Shown: positions 16,613-24,958 of the stretch, one piece after another
How the letters are laid out: each line of letters starts with the position of its first letter
How positions within the stretch are numbered: position 1 is the first letter of the stretch
DNA from: an uncultured Clostridia bacterium
Lineage (GTDB): Bacteria; Bacillota; Clostridia; Oscillospirales; Ruminococcaceae
Length of the DNA: 64,000 bases
Direction of reading: 5' to 3'
NCBI GenBank assembly: GCA_946498095.1
Contig: CAMMMX010000008.1
Coordinates: 40,396 to 104,395 of the forward strand
Notes under the pieces: model-generated
What the model was told of the DNA's origin: nothing
Database searches by the model: none
Seen by the model: the letters and a program-made list of their open reading frames with translations, nothing else
Made by a program: the position numbers and the translations under genes

Positions 16613-19600
16613 CTAGTCGATTGCTGTTCGAATAGTGAACGCCAGGTGATAGATGCCGGGGCGAACACGGAATTCATCATGTAGGTTTTGGCTCCATCCA
16701 TCATCACCGCCGAGCCCGGCATGTGTACAGTCGAGGTTGACAAAAATCTCATCCCGGCGACGCAGCTTGTAGGGATGTGTCGCTTGGTAAATGTCCTGTA
16801 TGGTTGAGTGGTGTGCGTCAAAGTGAAAAGTTCCTTTGGCTTCGAAGGAAACGCAAACGCCGTCTCCAAAGAAGCGGACCCATCGGACGTCTTCATGTCC
16901 GCCACACTCACAGGGAGGAAGAAAGGGAAAATCCTGCTGTGCTACACGAGAAGTGTATACACCCATCAACGCGCCTTTTTTGCGGTCGGCGTAGCTTTCC
17001 TGCGGGCCGCGTCCGTAGAAGGACATTTCCTCCAACGAAGGGGACAGCGTAAAACCGACACCCACGCGCGGCAGATGGCGCAGTGACGTATCGATATCGA
17101 ACAGGATGTCTGTGTCGATGCTGCCATCCGGGTGGACTGTGTAACGGGTACGAATTTCGATCCATTGCGCTGCTGCGTCTGCTTGCTCCCGTGAGACCAC
17201 CTCGGCGAAAGCGCTCCCATCAGACATTGTGGCGACAGTGATGCTGTCCAGGGTGCGCTGTAGACGGTCATAACCACAATGCAGCCAGTCGGAAAGGATG
17301 CCGTAAGGCGCGTGGTTGGTCCCATAGTCAATAGCGGTCGCAGGACGGAAAAAGCGGTTTTCCCCGCCGAACCAAATTATTTTACCATTGCGCGAAAAAG
17401 ATGTAATCAGACCACTTTCGCGGCAAAGGCGAAGCGTAAAACCTTGCCCGGCGAATACGATAGCATCCTCCTCGTCCCGAACGACAACGCTGGGGAGGAA
17501 AGCGGGATGCGGCACTGGGAGCGTACGTGTCGACTTAGCGGGAAGTGGAAACTGGTTTTCGTACAGAATATACCCCGCGTTGCAAAAGGGCGTTTCATGG
17601 CGGTAACGAACTGTCCAGGTGACGAAAAGCTCACCGGTCAGATCAGCAAATGGGGATGCATCCATACGCACGGTTCCATCTGACATCGGCTGGACTGGCT
17701 CGTCAGGCAGGGCTTCCCCAGCATCAATTGGGGTTCCATCGCACAAAACGGTGTAGGAGAAGGTGAAGGCGTCGCTGGAGAGGTTGTCACAGCGGTTACG
17801 TATTGTGTAAACACCGGGAGCGTCCTGTACAAGTTTCACAGGGGATTGGCAGTGCTTGATTTCATATGCAGCAGGCTTAGGAGTCAGATCGGGGGCGACG
17901 ACACCGTTCGCCGTCATCCAGCCGGCGTTGAGAAAATCGGTAAACCCTTCGAAGTCGCCGCCGATTCCCCAATGGGTTTGACCGTCCTTTACCAGTGGGA
18001 AGGCCTTGTCCTGCCAATCCCAGATGAACCCACCCTGGTAGGACGGCTGTTTTTCCACAAGATCCCAATATTTATAGAAGTTTCCGCCGCTGTTTCCGCA
18101 CTGGTAGGCATATTCGACTTGGACAAGAGGGCGTTTATCCGACGCGTCTCCTAGGCATGTTTCGATATCCCAAGGACGCATATACATTGGGCAGCGGATG
18201 TCGGAGACGTCCGCACCCGGCGCGCCGCTTTCATATTGAACCAGACGCGTCGCATCGCAGCTGCGGATCCAGTTGGCCATTGCTGCATGGGAGCTCCCCA
18301 GGCCGGATTCATTCCCAAGCGACCAACTGACGATACAGGGGTGATTCCTATGTGTTAGGACATTGCGGATTCCCCGCTCAAGAAAAGCGGCGCTCCAAGC
18401 GGGATGGTTAGCTAAATAGCCACCCAGCCCATGCGTTTCCAGGTTTGTCTCACAGACGACGTACATACCATATTGATCGCATAGGTCATACCAAATTGGA
18501 TCGCAGGGGTAGTGGCTGGTGCGGACCGCATTGAAATTAAGTCGTTTCATCAACTTGATTTCTTCTTCCATATGCGCACGTGGAACACTCCGGCCACTCT
18601 GGAAACAGTACTCATGACGATCTACGCCGCGGAAGATCATCCGCTGTCCGTTCAGTTTGATGACGCCGTCCTCGATTTCGATACGTCGAAACCCGGTTCG
18701 GGCGCTTTCAAAGTCTACCTCCGTCCCGTCGGGCGCCACCAGCGCCAGTGTTACCGTGTAAAGGTAGGGGGCATCGGCGTACCATTTACGGACAGCTGGC
18801 AGGCGCATCATCAGAAGTGCCCAGCCGCGCTTGGGTGTCGGATGAGGCAGGTGCTCTTTACAAGGGTACATCGACGTATCGGTAGCAAATGGGGCGGATA
18901 TTTCCCCGGCTAATACGCCCGAGGTGTCATATAACCGAAGCCGGACGCTATAGTCGGCAAAACCGTTACGTTCATTGGTTTCACAACGAACCATAAGTGT
19001 CGCGCTCTCACCGTGGCGATCCGGGAGGGCAGAGACAGAAAAATCCCGAATATGCTGGAACGGCTTGGCAATCAGGACGACGCTTCGGAAAATTCCTGAG
19101 AGATGCCAATAGTCCTGATCCTCTAGGTAAGTACCGTCGGAGAATTTGAAGACCAAAACGGCAATTTGGTTTTTCCCTGGCCGCAGAAAGCGGGTGACGC
19201 AAAAGTCCGCAGGTATTTTGCTATCCTGGGAGTAACCGACAGGTTGCCCGTTGATCCAAAGGTAAAACGCTGATTCCACACCGCCAAAATGCAGAAAGCA
19301 TTCTCGGCCGGCAAAGTCGTTGGGGAGGGAAAAGGTGTGCAGGTAAGCACCGGTTGGATTGTCCTGTTGTGGGACATGCGGCGGTGCGTAAATCGTTTCG
19401 CTTCGATTGGAGTACGGCGTAATTTCTAACCCTGGCTCAGCCTTAGTGTCGAAAGGATAGACGTAATTGGTATAAATAGGCGGGCTGAAACCGTGGCTCT
19501 CCCAGTTAGACGGTACCGGAATATCGACGAAGCCGTCTGCGTCAAAATCCGTCCCACCAAAGTTGTCAGGTACCTCGTCGGGATTTTTGTAGATGCGAAA

Positions 19601-19774
19601 ACGCCAAATACCGTCCAGAGAGAGGGTATAACGGGATGCTTCACGGTCACAGCAGCGGGCTTGCTCCTCCGACTCATATGCCCCCCAGGGCGTATGGGCA
19701 AGTTCCCGGCCAATCTGCGTGACTGCTTCATTTTCCCAATCCCGTTTCAGATGAAAAGCGGAAAAATCTATCAT
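16613..19774 (-). CDS. lacZ: beta-galactosidase, LacZ-type GH2
   Basis: A complete 1053-residue five-domain GH2 enzyme, close to the E. coli LacZ length (1023). Order: sugar-binding jelly roll (~45-215; FVDIPVPSNWESHGFSPPIY and GYSQDSKIPADF), immunoglobulin-like domain, TIM barrel (~360-650; GVDRHEYCF, VRTSHYP, DQYGMYVVCETN), linker, and C-terminal small-chain domain. The acid/base glutamate is in SWSLGNESGLG, the nucleophile in PLVQVEYAYQCGNS. No signal peptide is visible, so it acts in the cytoplasm on imported galactosides. AAGGAGG precedes the ATG, and a terminator-like hairpin ends within two bases of that ribosome site. GH2 enzymes also include glucuronidases, but the small-chain domain argues for galactosidase. 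Confidence 0.93.
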   Translation of the reverse strand: MIDFSAFHLKRDWENEAVTQIGRELAHTPWGAYESEEQARCCDREASRYTLSLDGIWRFRIYKNPDEVPDNFGGTDFDADGFVDIPVPSNWESHGFSPPIYTNYVYPFDTKAEPGLEITPYSNRSETIYAPPHVPQQDNPTGAYLHTFSLPNDFAGRECFLHFGGVESAFYLWINGQPVGYSQDSKIPADFCVTRFLRPGKNQIAVLVFKFSDGTYLEDQDYWHLSGIFRSVVLIAKPFQHIRDFSVSALPDRHGESATLMVRCETNERNGFADYSVRLRLYDTSGVLAGEISAPFATDTSMYPCKEHLPHPTPKRGWALLMMRLPAVRKWYADAPYLYTVTLALVAPDGTEVDFESARTGFRRIEIEDGVIKLNGQRMIFRGVDRHEYCFQSGRSVPRAHMEEEIKLMKRLNFNAVRTSHYPCDPIWYDLCDQYGMYVVCETNLETHGLGGYLANHPAWSAAFLERGIRNVLTHRNHPCIVSWSLGNESGLGSSHAAMANWIRSCDATRLVQYESGAPGADVSDIRCPMYMRPWDIETCLGDASDKRPLVQVEYAYQCGNSGGNFYKYWDLVEKQPSYQGGFIWDWQDKAFPLVKDGQTHWGIGGDFEGFTDFLNAGWMTANGVVAPDLTPKPAAYEIKHCQSPVKLVQDAPGVYTIRNRCDNLSSDAFTFSYTVLCDGTPIDAGEALPDEPVQPMSDGTVRMDASPFADLTGELFVTWTVRYRHETPFCNAGYILYENQFPLPAKSTRTLPVPHPAFLPSVVVRDEEDAIVFAGQGFTLRLCRESGLITSFSRNGKIIWFGGENRFFRPATAIDYGTNHAPYGILSDWLHCGYDRLQRTLDSITVATMSDGSAFAEVVSREQADAAAQWIEIRTRYTVHPDGSIDTDILFDIDTSLRHLPRVGVGFTLSPSLEEMSFYGRGPQESYADRKKGALMGVYTSRVAQQDFPFLPPCECGGHEDVRWVRFFGDGVCVSFEAKGTFHFDAHHSTIQDIYQATHPYKLRRRDEIFVNLDCTHAGLGGDDGWSQNLHDEFRVRPGIYHLAFTIRTAID

Positions 19775-19787
19775 TTGAACCTCCTTG

Positions 19788-19833
19788 AAAAAAGAACGGC
19801 TGCTGCCTTTCCGAAAGGAAAGACAGGACAGCC
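19788..19833 (-). terminator. terminator/attenuator hairpin directly upstream of lacZ
   Basis: On the minus strand a stem of GGCTG...CAGCC extended by CTTTCC/GGAAAG (19798-19833) is followed by GTTCTTTTTTC (T run 19788-19793). The T run touches the AAGGAGG of lacZ. It lies just after the stop of the preceding oxidoreductase gene. Confidence 0.75.
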
Positions 19834-19843
19834 ATTATATGAT

Positions 19844-20899
19844 TTATTTTTCAAAAAAGATAACTTGGTTGGTTCGCGCCGATTCGAAACAAGCTTCCAT
19901 CAGCTTCATCACGCGCATGACCTCACAGTTTTTGACGATCGGTTCGTCCACTGTGCCCTGGATGACACCGCAAACATTACGATAAAAGTCGCCAAGATCC
20001 GGGTGCTCGAATTGGACGGGCTGTTCATGGATCGACTTCTCATCGCGAGGCGCCATCGTTTTAGTCAATCCGGCGGCAGTACGGATCGGAGTCACCTCGC
20101 CCTCATCATAAACGTCAACCTTGACAATTTTACCTTCTTCTGTCCACGGTTCCAGCACGGCCGTACCGTTTACGCCCAGGACATACCAACGGGGAAAACT
20201 GATGAAATTATTGGTGCCTACTTCAACCAAAGCAGTCATACCATTTTCATATGTCAGCAGGACTTTAAAACCATCGTCTACCTCGTCGTTGGTAATATTG
20301 GTCAGCTCACAGTAGACCTTGGTGATCTTCATATCGGTGATCATGGCAGCCTGGTCCAGCAAATGAACACCCCAGTCAAGAATCATGCCGCCGCCGTGCG
20401 CCTTTTCGTTGCGCCAGTCGCCGGGGATACCGCGGGAACCATGTACGCGCGACTCAAAGGAAAAGATTTCCCCAAGCTCGTTTTTCTGCAGCATCCGTTT
20501 GACAGTGACATAGTCTCCATCCCAGCGACGGTTCTGGTGTACGAACAGCTTAACCCCGTTGCATTCCGCCGCCGCGACCATCTCGCCGAACTCTGCGCTG
20601 CTGAGCGCCGCCGGCTTTTCACACACAACATTCTTGCCTGCGTCCATTGCCCGGATACAGACTTCCTTGTGTACATCGTTGGGGATGGCGACCAATACGA
20701 GATCCACTTGAGGATCCGCCAGCAATGCGTCATAGGAGTCGTAGATGAACAGACCCTTTTCCCGGGCAATGTCGCAGCGCTCCTGTTTGATGTCGTAGAT
20801 GCCCGTCAAGTTCAGATCGCTGACTGCGGGGATCAGGTTGTGGGTATGGAACCCACCCATGCCGCCATAACCGACGACAGCTATGTTGGTTTTTTTCAT
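19844..20899 (-). CDS. Gfo/Idh/MocA-family oxidoreductase (EKP type)
   Basis: A 351-residue NAD(P)-dependent sugar or cyclitol dehydrogenase-like protein. The Rossmann motif is NIAVVGYGGMGGFHTHNL at the N-terminus, followed by the acidic residue of GIYDIK. The catalytic lysine motif is intact (NVVCEKPAALS), and the C-terminal domain carries GDWRNEKAHGGGMILDWGVH, with the aspartate and histidine expected for the active site. The ATG at 20899 follows GGAGATACAAAAAGC; an in-frame ATG ten codons earlier lacks a ribosome site. Preceded by a promoter-like region with inverted repeats and followed by a strong hairpin before lacZ. It probably oxidises or reduces a ring hydroxyl of a sugar; substrate unknown. 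Confidence 0.9.
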   Translation of the reverse strand: MKKTNIAVVGYGGMGGFHTHNLIPAVSDLNLTGIYDIKQERCDIAREKGLFIYDSYDALLADPQVDLVLVAIPNDVHKEVCIRAMDAGKNVVCEKPAALSSAEFGEMVAAAECNGVKLFVHQNRRWDGDYVTVKRMLQKNELGEIFSFESRVHGSRGIPGDWRNEKAHGGGMILDWGVHLLDQAAMITDMKITKVYCELTNITNDEVDDGFKVLLTYENGMTALVEVGTNNFISFPRWYVLGVNGTAVLEPWTEEGKIVKVDVYDEGEVTPIRTAAGLTKTMAPRDEKSIHEQPVQFEHPDLGDFYRNVCGVIQGTVDEPIVKNCEVMRVMKLMEACFESARTNQVIFFEK

Positions 20900-20939
20900 G
20901 CTTTTTGTATCTCCGTTTCCAATTTGCATTCAGGCGGCT

Positions 20940-20961
20940 ACGGGAGCGTGTCATGCTCCCG
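20940..20961 (-). other. intercistronic hairpin in the sugar locus
   Basis: ACGGGAGC pairs with GCTCCCGT over eight bases around a short loop, 41 bases before the oxidoreductase start. No T run follows on either strand, so an mRNA-stabilising or regulatory hairpin is more likely than a terminator. Confidence 0.5.
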
Positions 20962-20979
20962 TCGAAACCGCTATGAGAA

Positions 20980-21024
20980 CCGTTTGACAGGGTATATTTG
21001 TGGATATGTAATAGTATCAAACGG
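20980..21024 (-). promoter_or_regulatory. internal promoter flanked by inverted repeat (operator candidate)
   Basis: On the minus strand TTGATA (21015-21020) and TATACC (20991-20996) are 18 bases apart. The half-sites CCGTTTGA (20980-20987) and TCAAACGG (21017-21024), perfect inverted copies, overlap the -35 box and the start-site region. Such placement suits a repressor that bridges the promoter, for instance the LacI protein encoded upstream. Confidence 0.5.
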
Positions 21025-21042
21025 CGTCTGTCAAGGGACAAA

Positions 21043-22008
21043 TTACGCCCAGAACATGCTGGTGCGATCTTCAAATATCATTGTTTCCTTTAGGTTCGCA
21101 ATTGCTTTGCATAGGCCCTCCTGATTGCTCATCAGGCTGTCCTCATGTTCAATGGAAACCGCGTAGTCGTAACCGACCTTACGCAGTGCAGACATAATAT
21201 CTTTCCATTTTGCAGTATCCAATCCATAACCGACACTGCGGAAAATCCAAGAACGATTCAGCTCGTCGGAATAGGGCTTTGTATCGAGCACACCCGTAAC
21301 GGCTGTGTTGTAGGCGTCGATTTTGGTGTCCTTGGCATGGAAATGGAAGATGGCGTCGCCGAGCTTCCGGATGACCATGACCGGATCCATACCCTGCCAA
21401 ATCAGGTGACTGGGATCGAGGTTCGCACCAATTTCCGGACCGACCGCTTCACGGATGCGGAGCATGGTTTCGGTATTGTAGACGCAGAAGCCCGGATGCA
21501 GCTCAAAGGCAATCTTGTCAACGCCATGCGCTTTGGCAAACTGGACAAAGCTTTTCCAGTAAGGAATGAGCTTTTCATTCCATTGCCAGTCAAGAATGGC
21601 AAGAAAATCCTCCGGCCAAGGACAGGTAACCCAGTTAGGGTATTTGGAGTCCTCGCAGTCACCGGGACAGCCGGAAAAAGTATTAATTTGATGGATACCG
21701 AGTTTTTCCGCCAGCAAGACACAGTCGTGCAGATCGTCGTCAAACTTTTTGGCGATAGCCTTGTCCGGATGAATCGGATTTCCGTGACAGCTCAGAGCGG
21801 AAATTTCCATGCCGTATTTCGCAATAACGTCCTGGAATTCCTTCCGTTTGGTATCGTCGGCCAGAAGAACCTTGGGATCACAATGCGCTTTGCCGGGAAA
21901 ACCGCCGCAGCCAATTTCTATCATCTGCACCCCTTGGGCTTTGAGAAATTTCAGTGTTTCCTCCAAGCTGCGATCACCGAACAGTACGGTAAATACGCCA
22001 AGTTTCAT
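21043..22008 (-). CDS. sugar phosphate isomerase/epimerase-like TIM-barrel protein
   Basis: A 321-residue xylose-isomerase-like TIM barrel (AP endonuclease family 2). Divalent metal ligands are recognisable: IEIGCGG at the start, AFELHPGF, ANLDPSHLIWQGMDP, FHFHAKDTK and VSIEHED near the C-terminus, the Glu-Asp/His-His-Glu set used by sugar isomerases, epimerases and keto-inositol dehydratases of this fold. The ATG at 22008 is chosen because AGAAAGGATGG lies 8-9 bases before it; ATGs further upstream lie within or before that site. One of three such genes in a row. In comparable loci these proteins isomerise or eliminate from 3-keto sugars, which is inference here. Confidence 0.88.
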   Translation of the reverse strand: MKLGVFTVLFGDRSLEETLKFLKAQGVQMIEIGCGGFPGKAHCDPKVLLADDTKRKEFQDVIAKYGMEISALSCHGNPIHPDKAIAKKFDDDLHDCVLLAEKLGIHQINTFSGCPGDCEDSKYPNWVTCPWPEDFLAILDWQWNEKLIPYWKSFVQFAKAHGVDKIAFELHPGFCVYNTETMLRIREAVGPEIGANLDPSHLIWQGMDPVMVIRKLGDAIFHFHAKDTKIDAYNTAVTGVLDTKPYSDELNRSWIFRSVGYGLDTAKWKDIMSALRKVGYDYAVSIEHEDSLMSNQEGLCKAIANLKETMIFEDRTSMFWA

Positions 22009-22097
22009 TGCTGTTTCCATCCTTTCTCTCGAAACGTGGGAAGCTTTGTCCATGTGATTGTGTGATGCGTCTTTCGCTGGCACAGGACATAGCACCC

Positions 22098-22120
22098 AGT
22101 TTGAAACGAATTTTCAAACT
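22098..22120. repeat. 9-bp perfect palindromic repeat in the sugar locus
   Basis: AGTTTGAAA (22098-22106) and TTTCAAACT (22112-22120) are separated by five bases. The core GTTTGA/TCAAAC is the same as in the inverted repeat at 20980-21024. It has no T run and lies 18 bases after one isomerase gene and about 90 before the next, where a regulator-binding site is plausible. Confidence 0.55.
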
Positions 22121-22137
22121 TGTTTCCTCGTGATTTA

Positions 22138-22860
22138 TTAAAAAGTGTCTTTGATATAGGAGACGCTTCGCTGTACGTCGGTGATGCCGTCCGGCTCCGG
22201 ATTATCGTTTTCAATGATGATAGCATCCACTCCGAGCTCAACAGCGCAGTCATAGACTGCCTGGCAAGGCGCGTCGCCGCTGCCTATGGACAAAGGGTGT
22301 CCGTTACGGCCGTCCTTCAGATGGATCAATGGGATACGGTCACGGTGCGCCCGGATAAAGGCGACAGGATCGTATCCAGCATGATACGCCCAGAAGGTGT
22401 CCAGTTCCAGAAAAGCGTCCGTACGGTCCAGGATATGTTCCAGCACCGTTTTTCCGCCGAAGATCTTGAACTCCTGATCGTGGTTGTGATACCCCAGCGT
22501 CAGCCCTTGCGCTTGGAGCTTTGGTTGCAACGTGTTTATCGTATCCAGCAGGGCATTCATGGCCTCTTCGGTATCGGTCATATACCAGGGGATGATGATT
22601 TTATCATTGCCGATTGCCTTATGGAAGGCAACAGTCCCGTCAAAGTCATTTTCAAGCAGATCCAGTGCGACATGCGCGCCGATCACCTTCAATCCGTTAC
22701 TGCTCAACAGGGAAGAGGTTTCCTCTGTTGACATATCGCCGAAACCGGCGAATTCGACATAACGGATCCCCATGTCGGCAACCTTTTTCAGAGGAGAAGC
22801 AAAACCATTTTCGGTTTCGCCACGCAGCGTATAGAGCTGTAAGCCCATGTTTTCAACCAT
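22138..22860 (-). CDS. sugar phosphate isomerase/epimerase-like TIM-barrel protein
   Basis: A compact 240-residue xylose-isomerase-like TIM barrel. Visible metal/catalytic residues: YVEFAGFG, the LGYHNHDQEF motif, FLELDTFW, IHLKDG and IIIENDNPEP. The YHNHDxEF pattern is typical of the group related to inosose dehydratase and 3-keto-sugar isomerases. GGGAGGTCTTACA precedes the ATG. It is 24 bases after the neighbouring isomerase gene in the same direction, so the two are co-transcribed. Only ~18% shared sequence is evident by eye with the other two isomerase-like proteins, so they are not recent duplicates. Specific reaction not determinable. Confidence 0.88.
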   Translation of the reverse strand: MVENMGLQLYTLRGETENGFASPLKKVADMGIRYVEFAGFGDMSTEETSSLLSSNGLKVIGAHVALDLLENDFDGTVAFHKAIGNDKIIIPWYMTDTEEAMNALLDTINTLQPKLQAQGLTLGYHNHDQEFKIFGGKTVLEHILDRTDAFLELDTFWAYHAGYDPVAFIRAHRDRIPLIHLKDGRNGHPLSIGSGDAPCQAVYDCAVELGVDAIIIENDNPEPDGITDVQRSVSYIKDTF

Positions 22861-22884
22861 TGTAAGACCTCCCGTCCGGTAATG

Positions 22885-23676
22885 TCAGACCATCAGGTTC
22901 TTGATATAACGGATAGTAAACTCCACGCCTCTGCGTCCAAGCTCTCCGCTCCAGTTTTCGGAGTGCGGCTCGATGCTCAGTACGCCATCATATTTCTTTG
23001 CATATAGTACTGCAAGGAAAGCTCCCCAGTTGGTCTGGTCGAGACCGGCTGGCGGATCGTCAAAGCGCTCTCCGTCAATGACCAAGGAACCTTTGATATG
23101 GACATGGTAGAAACGGTGACCCCATTTCTTCATCTCAGACAGTACATCCGCGCCGGCATAGGTCGCATGGGATGGGTCATATTTAATTCCCAGTTCCGGA
23201 AGAGCTCCGTGAATTACCGTCCAGGCCGGATCGGAATGGACAAAAGAGTTCCAGCGGCAGTTGTATGTGGCTATCTTTACACCCTTCTCCTTGCCATACG
23301 CGAGCAAAACTTTGAAATACTGAATCGCGTTGGTACAGTTCTGATAAAAAGATTCGCCCTCCAGATAGTTACAGCCAGTGTTGTAGACTGGGCAGCCTAC
23401 TTTGGCGCAGAAATCGATTTGCATTTTTTCCTTCTGGAGCCATACCTCGTTGAAGGAGTTGTCATCATTGATGCGGGGAACACCCCAGCAACCAACGGAA
23501 CAAATTTTGATGCCATATTTCTGGGACAGTGCGGCAACAGAATCCGCCTTGGCCAGCATATCTTCGATGTCAGTACCGTCATTGGTGCAAATTTCCATAT
23601 TCTTCAGCCCGAGGCTGTCGACATACTGGAAAGCGTTTTCACTGATGTCGTAGGAAATGATACCGAGTTCCATCAT
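22885..23676 (-). CDS. sugar phosphate isomerase/epimerase-like TIM-barrel protein
   Basis: About 263 residues, third xylose-isomerase-like TIM barrel of the locus. Diagnostic segments are ELGIISYD at the N-terminus, YNTGCNYLEGESF, ATYNCRWNSF, IKYDPSHATYAGAD, FYHVHIKGS and LSIEPHSENWSG, giving the usual metal-binding glutamate, aspartate and histidines. Two adjacent ATGs (23676, 23673) follow AGAAGGGA at a rather long distance; the upstream in-frame ATG at 23724 lacks a ribosome site and falls within a hairpin. First isomerase gene after the EKP-type oxidoreductase, separated from it by a terminator-like hairpin. Confidence 0.87.
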   Translation of the reverse strand: MMELGIISYDISENAFQYVDSLGLKNMEICTNDGTDIEDMLAKADSVAALSQKYGIKICSVGCWGVPRINDDNSFNEVWLQKEKMQIDFCAKVGCPVYNTGCNYLEGESFYQNCTNAIQYFKVLLAYGKEKGVKIATYNCRWNSFVHSDPAWTVIHGALPELGIKYDPSHATYAGADVLSEMKKWGHRFYHVHIKGSLVIDGERFDDPPAGLDQTNWGAFLAVLYAKKYDGVLSIEPHSENWSGELGRRGVEFTIRYIKNLMV

Positions 23677-23722
23677 AATTGGTTCGCAGTCCCTTCTTTT
23701 GTTAATATTAGGGGAAGCCTGC

Positions 23723-23762
23723 AAAATTTCAGGCCCTGTTCGGGAGTCCGGACAAGGCCTGA
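23723..23762 (-). terminator. terminator-like hairpin between oxidoreductase and isomerase genes
   Basis: On the minus strand TCAGGCC (23756-23762) pairs with GGCCTGA (23729-23735), the stem continuing inward through TGT/ACA, and AATTTTGC follows. It begins about 20 bases after the oxidoreductase stop, suggesting partial termination within the locus. Confidence 0.65.
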
Positions 23763-23783
23763 AGTCATGCCCCTATATGTAGC

Positions 23784-24869
23784 TTAGTCCAGATATACTG
23801 GCTTTCCGGTTTTAGCGGACTCATAAATGGCTTCCAGAATCTGAGTGACAACCAATGCCTGCTCCGGCAGTGTGACAAGTTCACCTTCGCCCTTCACAGC
23901 GTTGAGGAACAGCCGCAGCTCGGTATCCTCCGGATGGTCACCGGAATCTCCCTCGAAGAAAGCGGCGCCGCCCGCATTAAAGTCCGGTGTTTCCGTGATC
24001 TGGCGGTCATACTTCACCTTGTTGATGCGCAGTCCGTTTTTGGTATCAGCCCCGCCCAAGGTACCGCACAAAGTTGTCTGCGCTTCACCGACGTCGAGGG
24101 TGTTGAGGGCCCAGCTGGCTTCCAGGTTGATGGTTGCACCGTTTTCCATGACAATGTAGCCCATTGCGGAATCCTCTACGGTAAACTCCTTGGGATCCCA
24201 TTTGCCCCAAGCGTTGCCCTGATCCGTCTGATCCGCCAACTTACGGTAGACGCTACCGACCACCATCTTGGGCTTATAGTTGTTCATGCACCACAGCGTC
24301 AGGTCAAGCGCATGAGTACCGATATCGATTAGCGGACCGCCGCCTTGCTCGTACTCGTTCAGGAAGACACCCCACGTCGGGACAGCACGGCGACGGATCG
24401 CGTGTGCTTTGGCATAATAGATTTCGCCTAAATCGCCGTTTTGGGCTACCTGGTGCAGATACATGTTCTGTGGTGCATAACGGTTCTGGTAACCAATTGT
24501 CAGAATCTTACCAGTTTCCTTGGCGACACGTACCATTTCCTTGGCTTCCTCAGAGGTTTTCGCCATCGGCTTCTCGCACATGACGTTGTTGCCAGCCTTA
24601 AGCGCGTCGATTGTAATGAAGCTGTGGGAACGGTTCGGTGTCAGGACATGGACGTTGTCCAGCTTTTCCTTGGCCAGAAGCTCTTTGTAATCGGTGTAGA
24701 CCCTTGCGTCAGAAGTGCCATATTTCTCTTTGGCGTCAATGGCGCGCTGCTCTACGAGATCACAGAATGCGACGAGTTCGACGTCGTTCTGGCGGGACAG
24801 AGCGGGGAGGTGCTTGCCGTTGGCGATACCGCCACAGCCGATGATGCCGACTTTCAATTTCTTTTCCAT
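23784..24869 (-). CDS. Gfo/Idh/MocA-family oxidoreductase (EKP type)
   Basis: A 361-residue NAD(P)-dependent sugar dehydrogenase-like protein, first gene after the LacI regulator. The Rossmann loop reads KVGIIGCGGIANGKHLPAL, and the catalytic motif NVMCEKPMAKT is intact. The active-site region reads GGGPLIDIGTHALDLTLW, the GGGxxxDxGxH pattern of active members. A C-terminal ATP-like DTELRLFLNAVKGE helix is typical. The ATG at 24869 follows GAGGAAAGGAAGATTTTCG. Together with the EKP protein at 19844 it could form an oxidation/reduction pair around a keto-sugar intermediate; substrate unknown. Confidence 0.91.
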   Translation of the reverse strand: MEKKLKVGIIGCGGIANGKHLPALSRQNDVELVAFCDLVEQRAIDAKEKYGTSDARVYTDYKELLAKEKLDNVHVLTPNRSHSFITIDALKAGNNVMCEKPMAKTSEEAKEMVRVAKETGKILTIGYQNRYAPQNMYLHQVAQNGDLGEIYYAKAHAIRRRAVPTWGVFLNEYEQGGGPLIDIGTHALDLTLWCMNNYKPKMVVGSVYRKLADQTDQGNAWGKWDPKEFTVEDSAMGYIVMENGATINLEASWALNTLDVGEAQTTLCGTLGGADTKNGLRINKVKYDRQITETPDFNAGGAAFFEGDSGDHPEDTELRLFLNAVKGEGELVTLPEQALVVTQILEAIYESAKTGKPVYLD

Positions 24870-24958
24870 CGAAAATCTTCCTTTCCTCAATTAAATGAGA
24901 AGCTATTTTCTTTATGTACAACAGCCTGGCTCGACAGGTCTGTTATAAGCAATGTCTA

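Noticed and set aside
19493..21124. 543-codon plus-strand frame opposite the oxidoreductase genes
   Set aside because: The minus strand has intact family motifs and ribosome sites; the plus frame has none.
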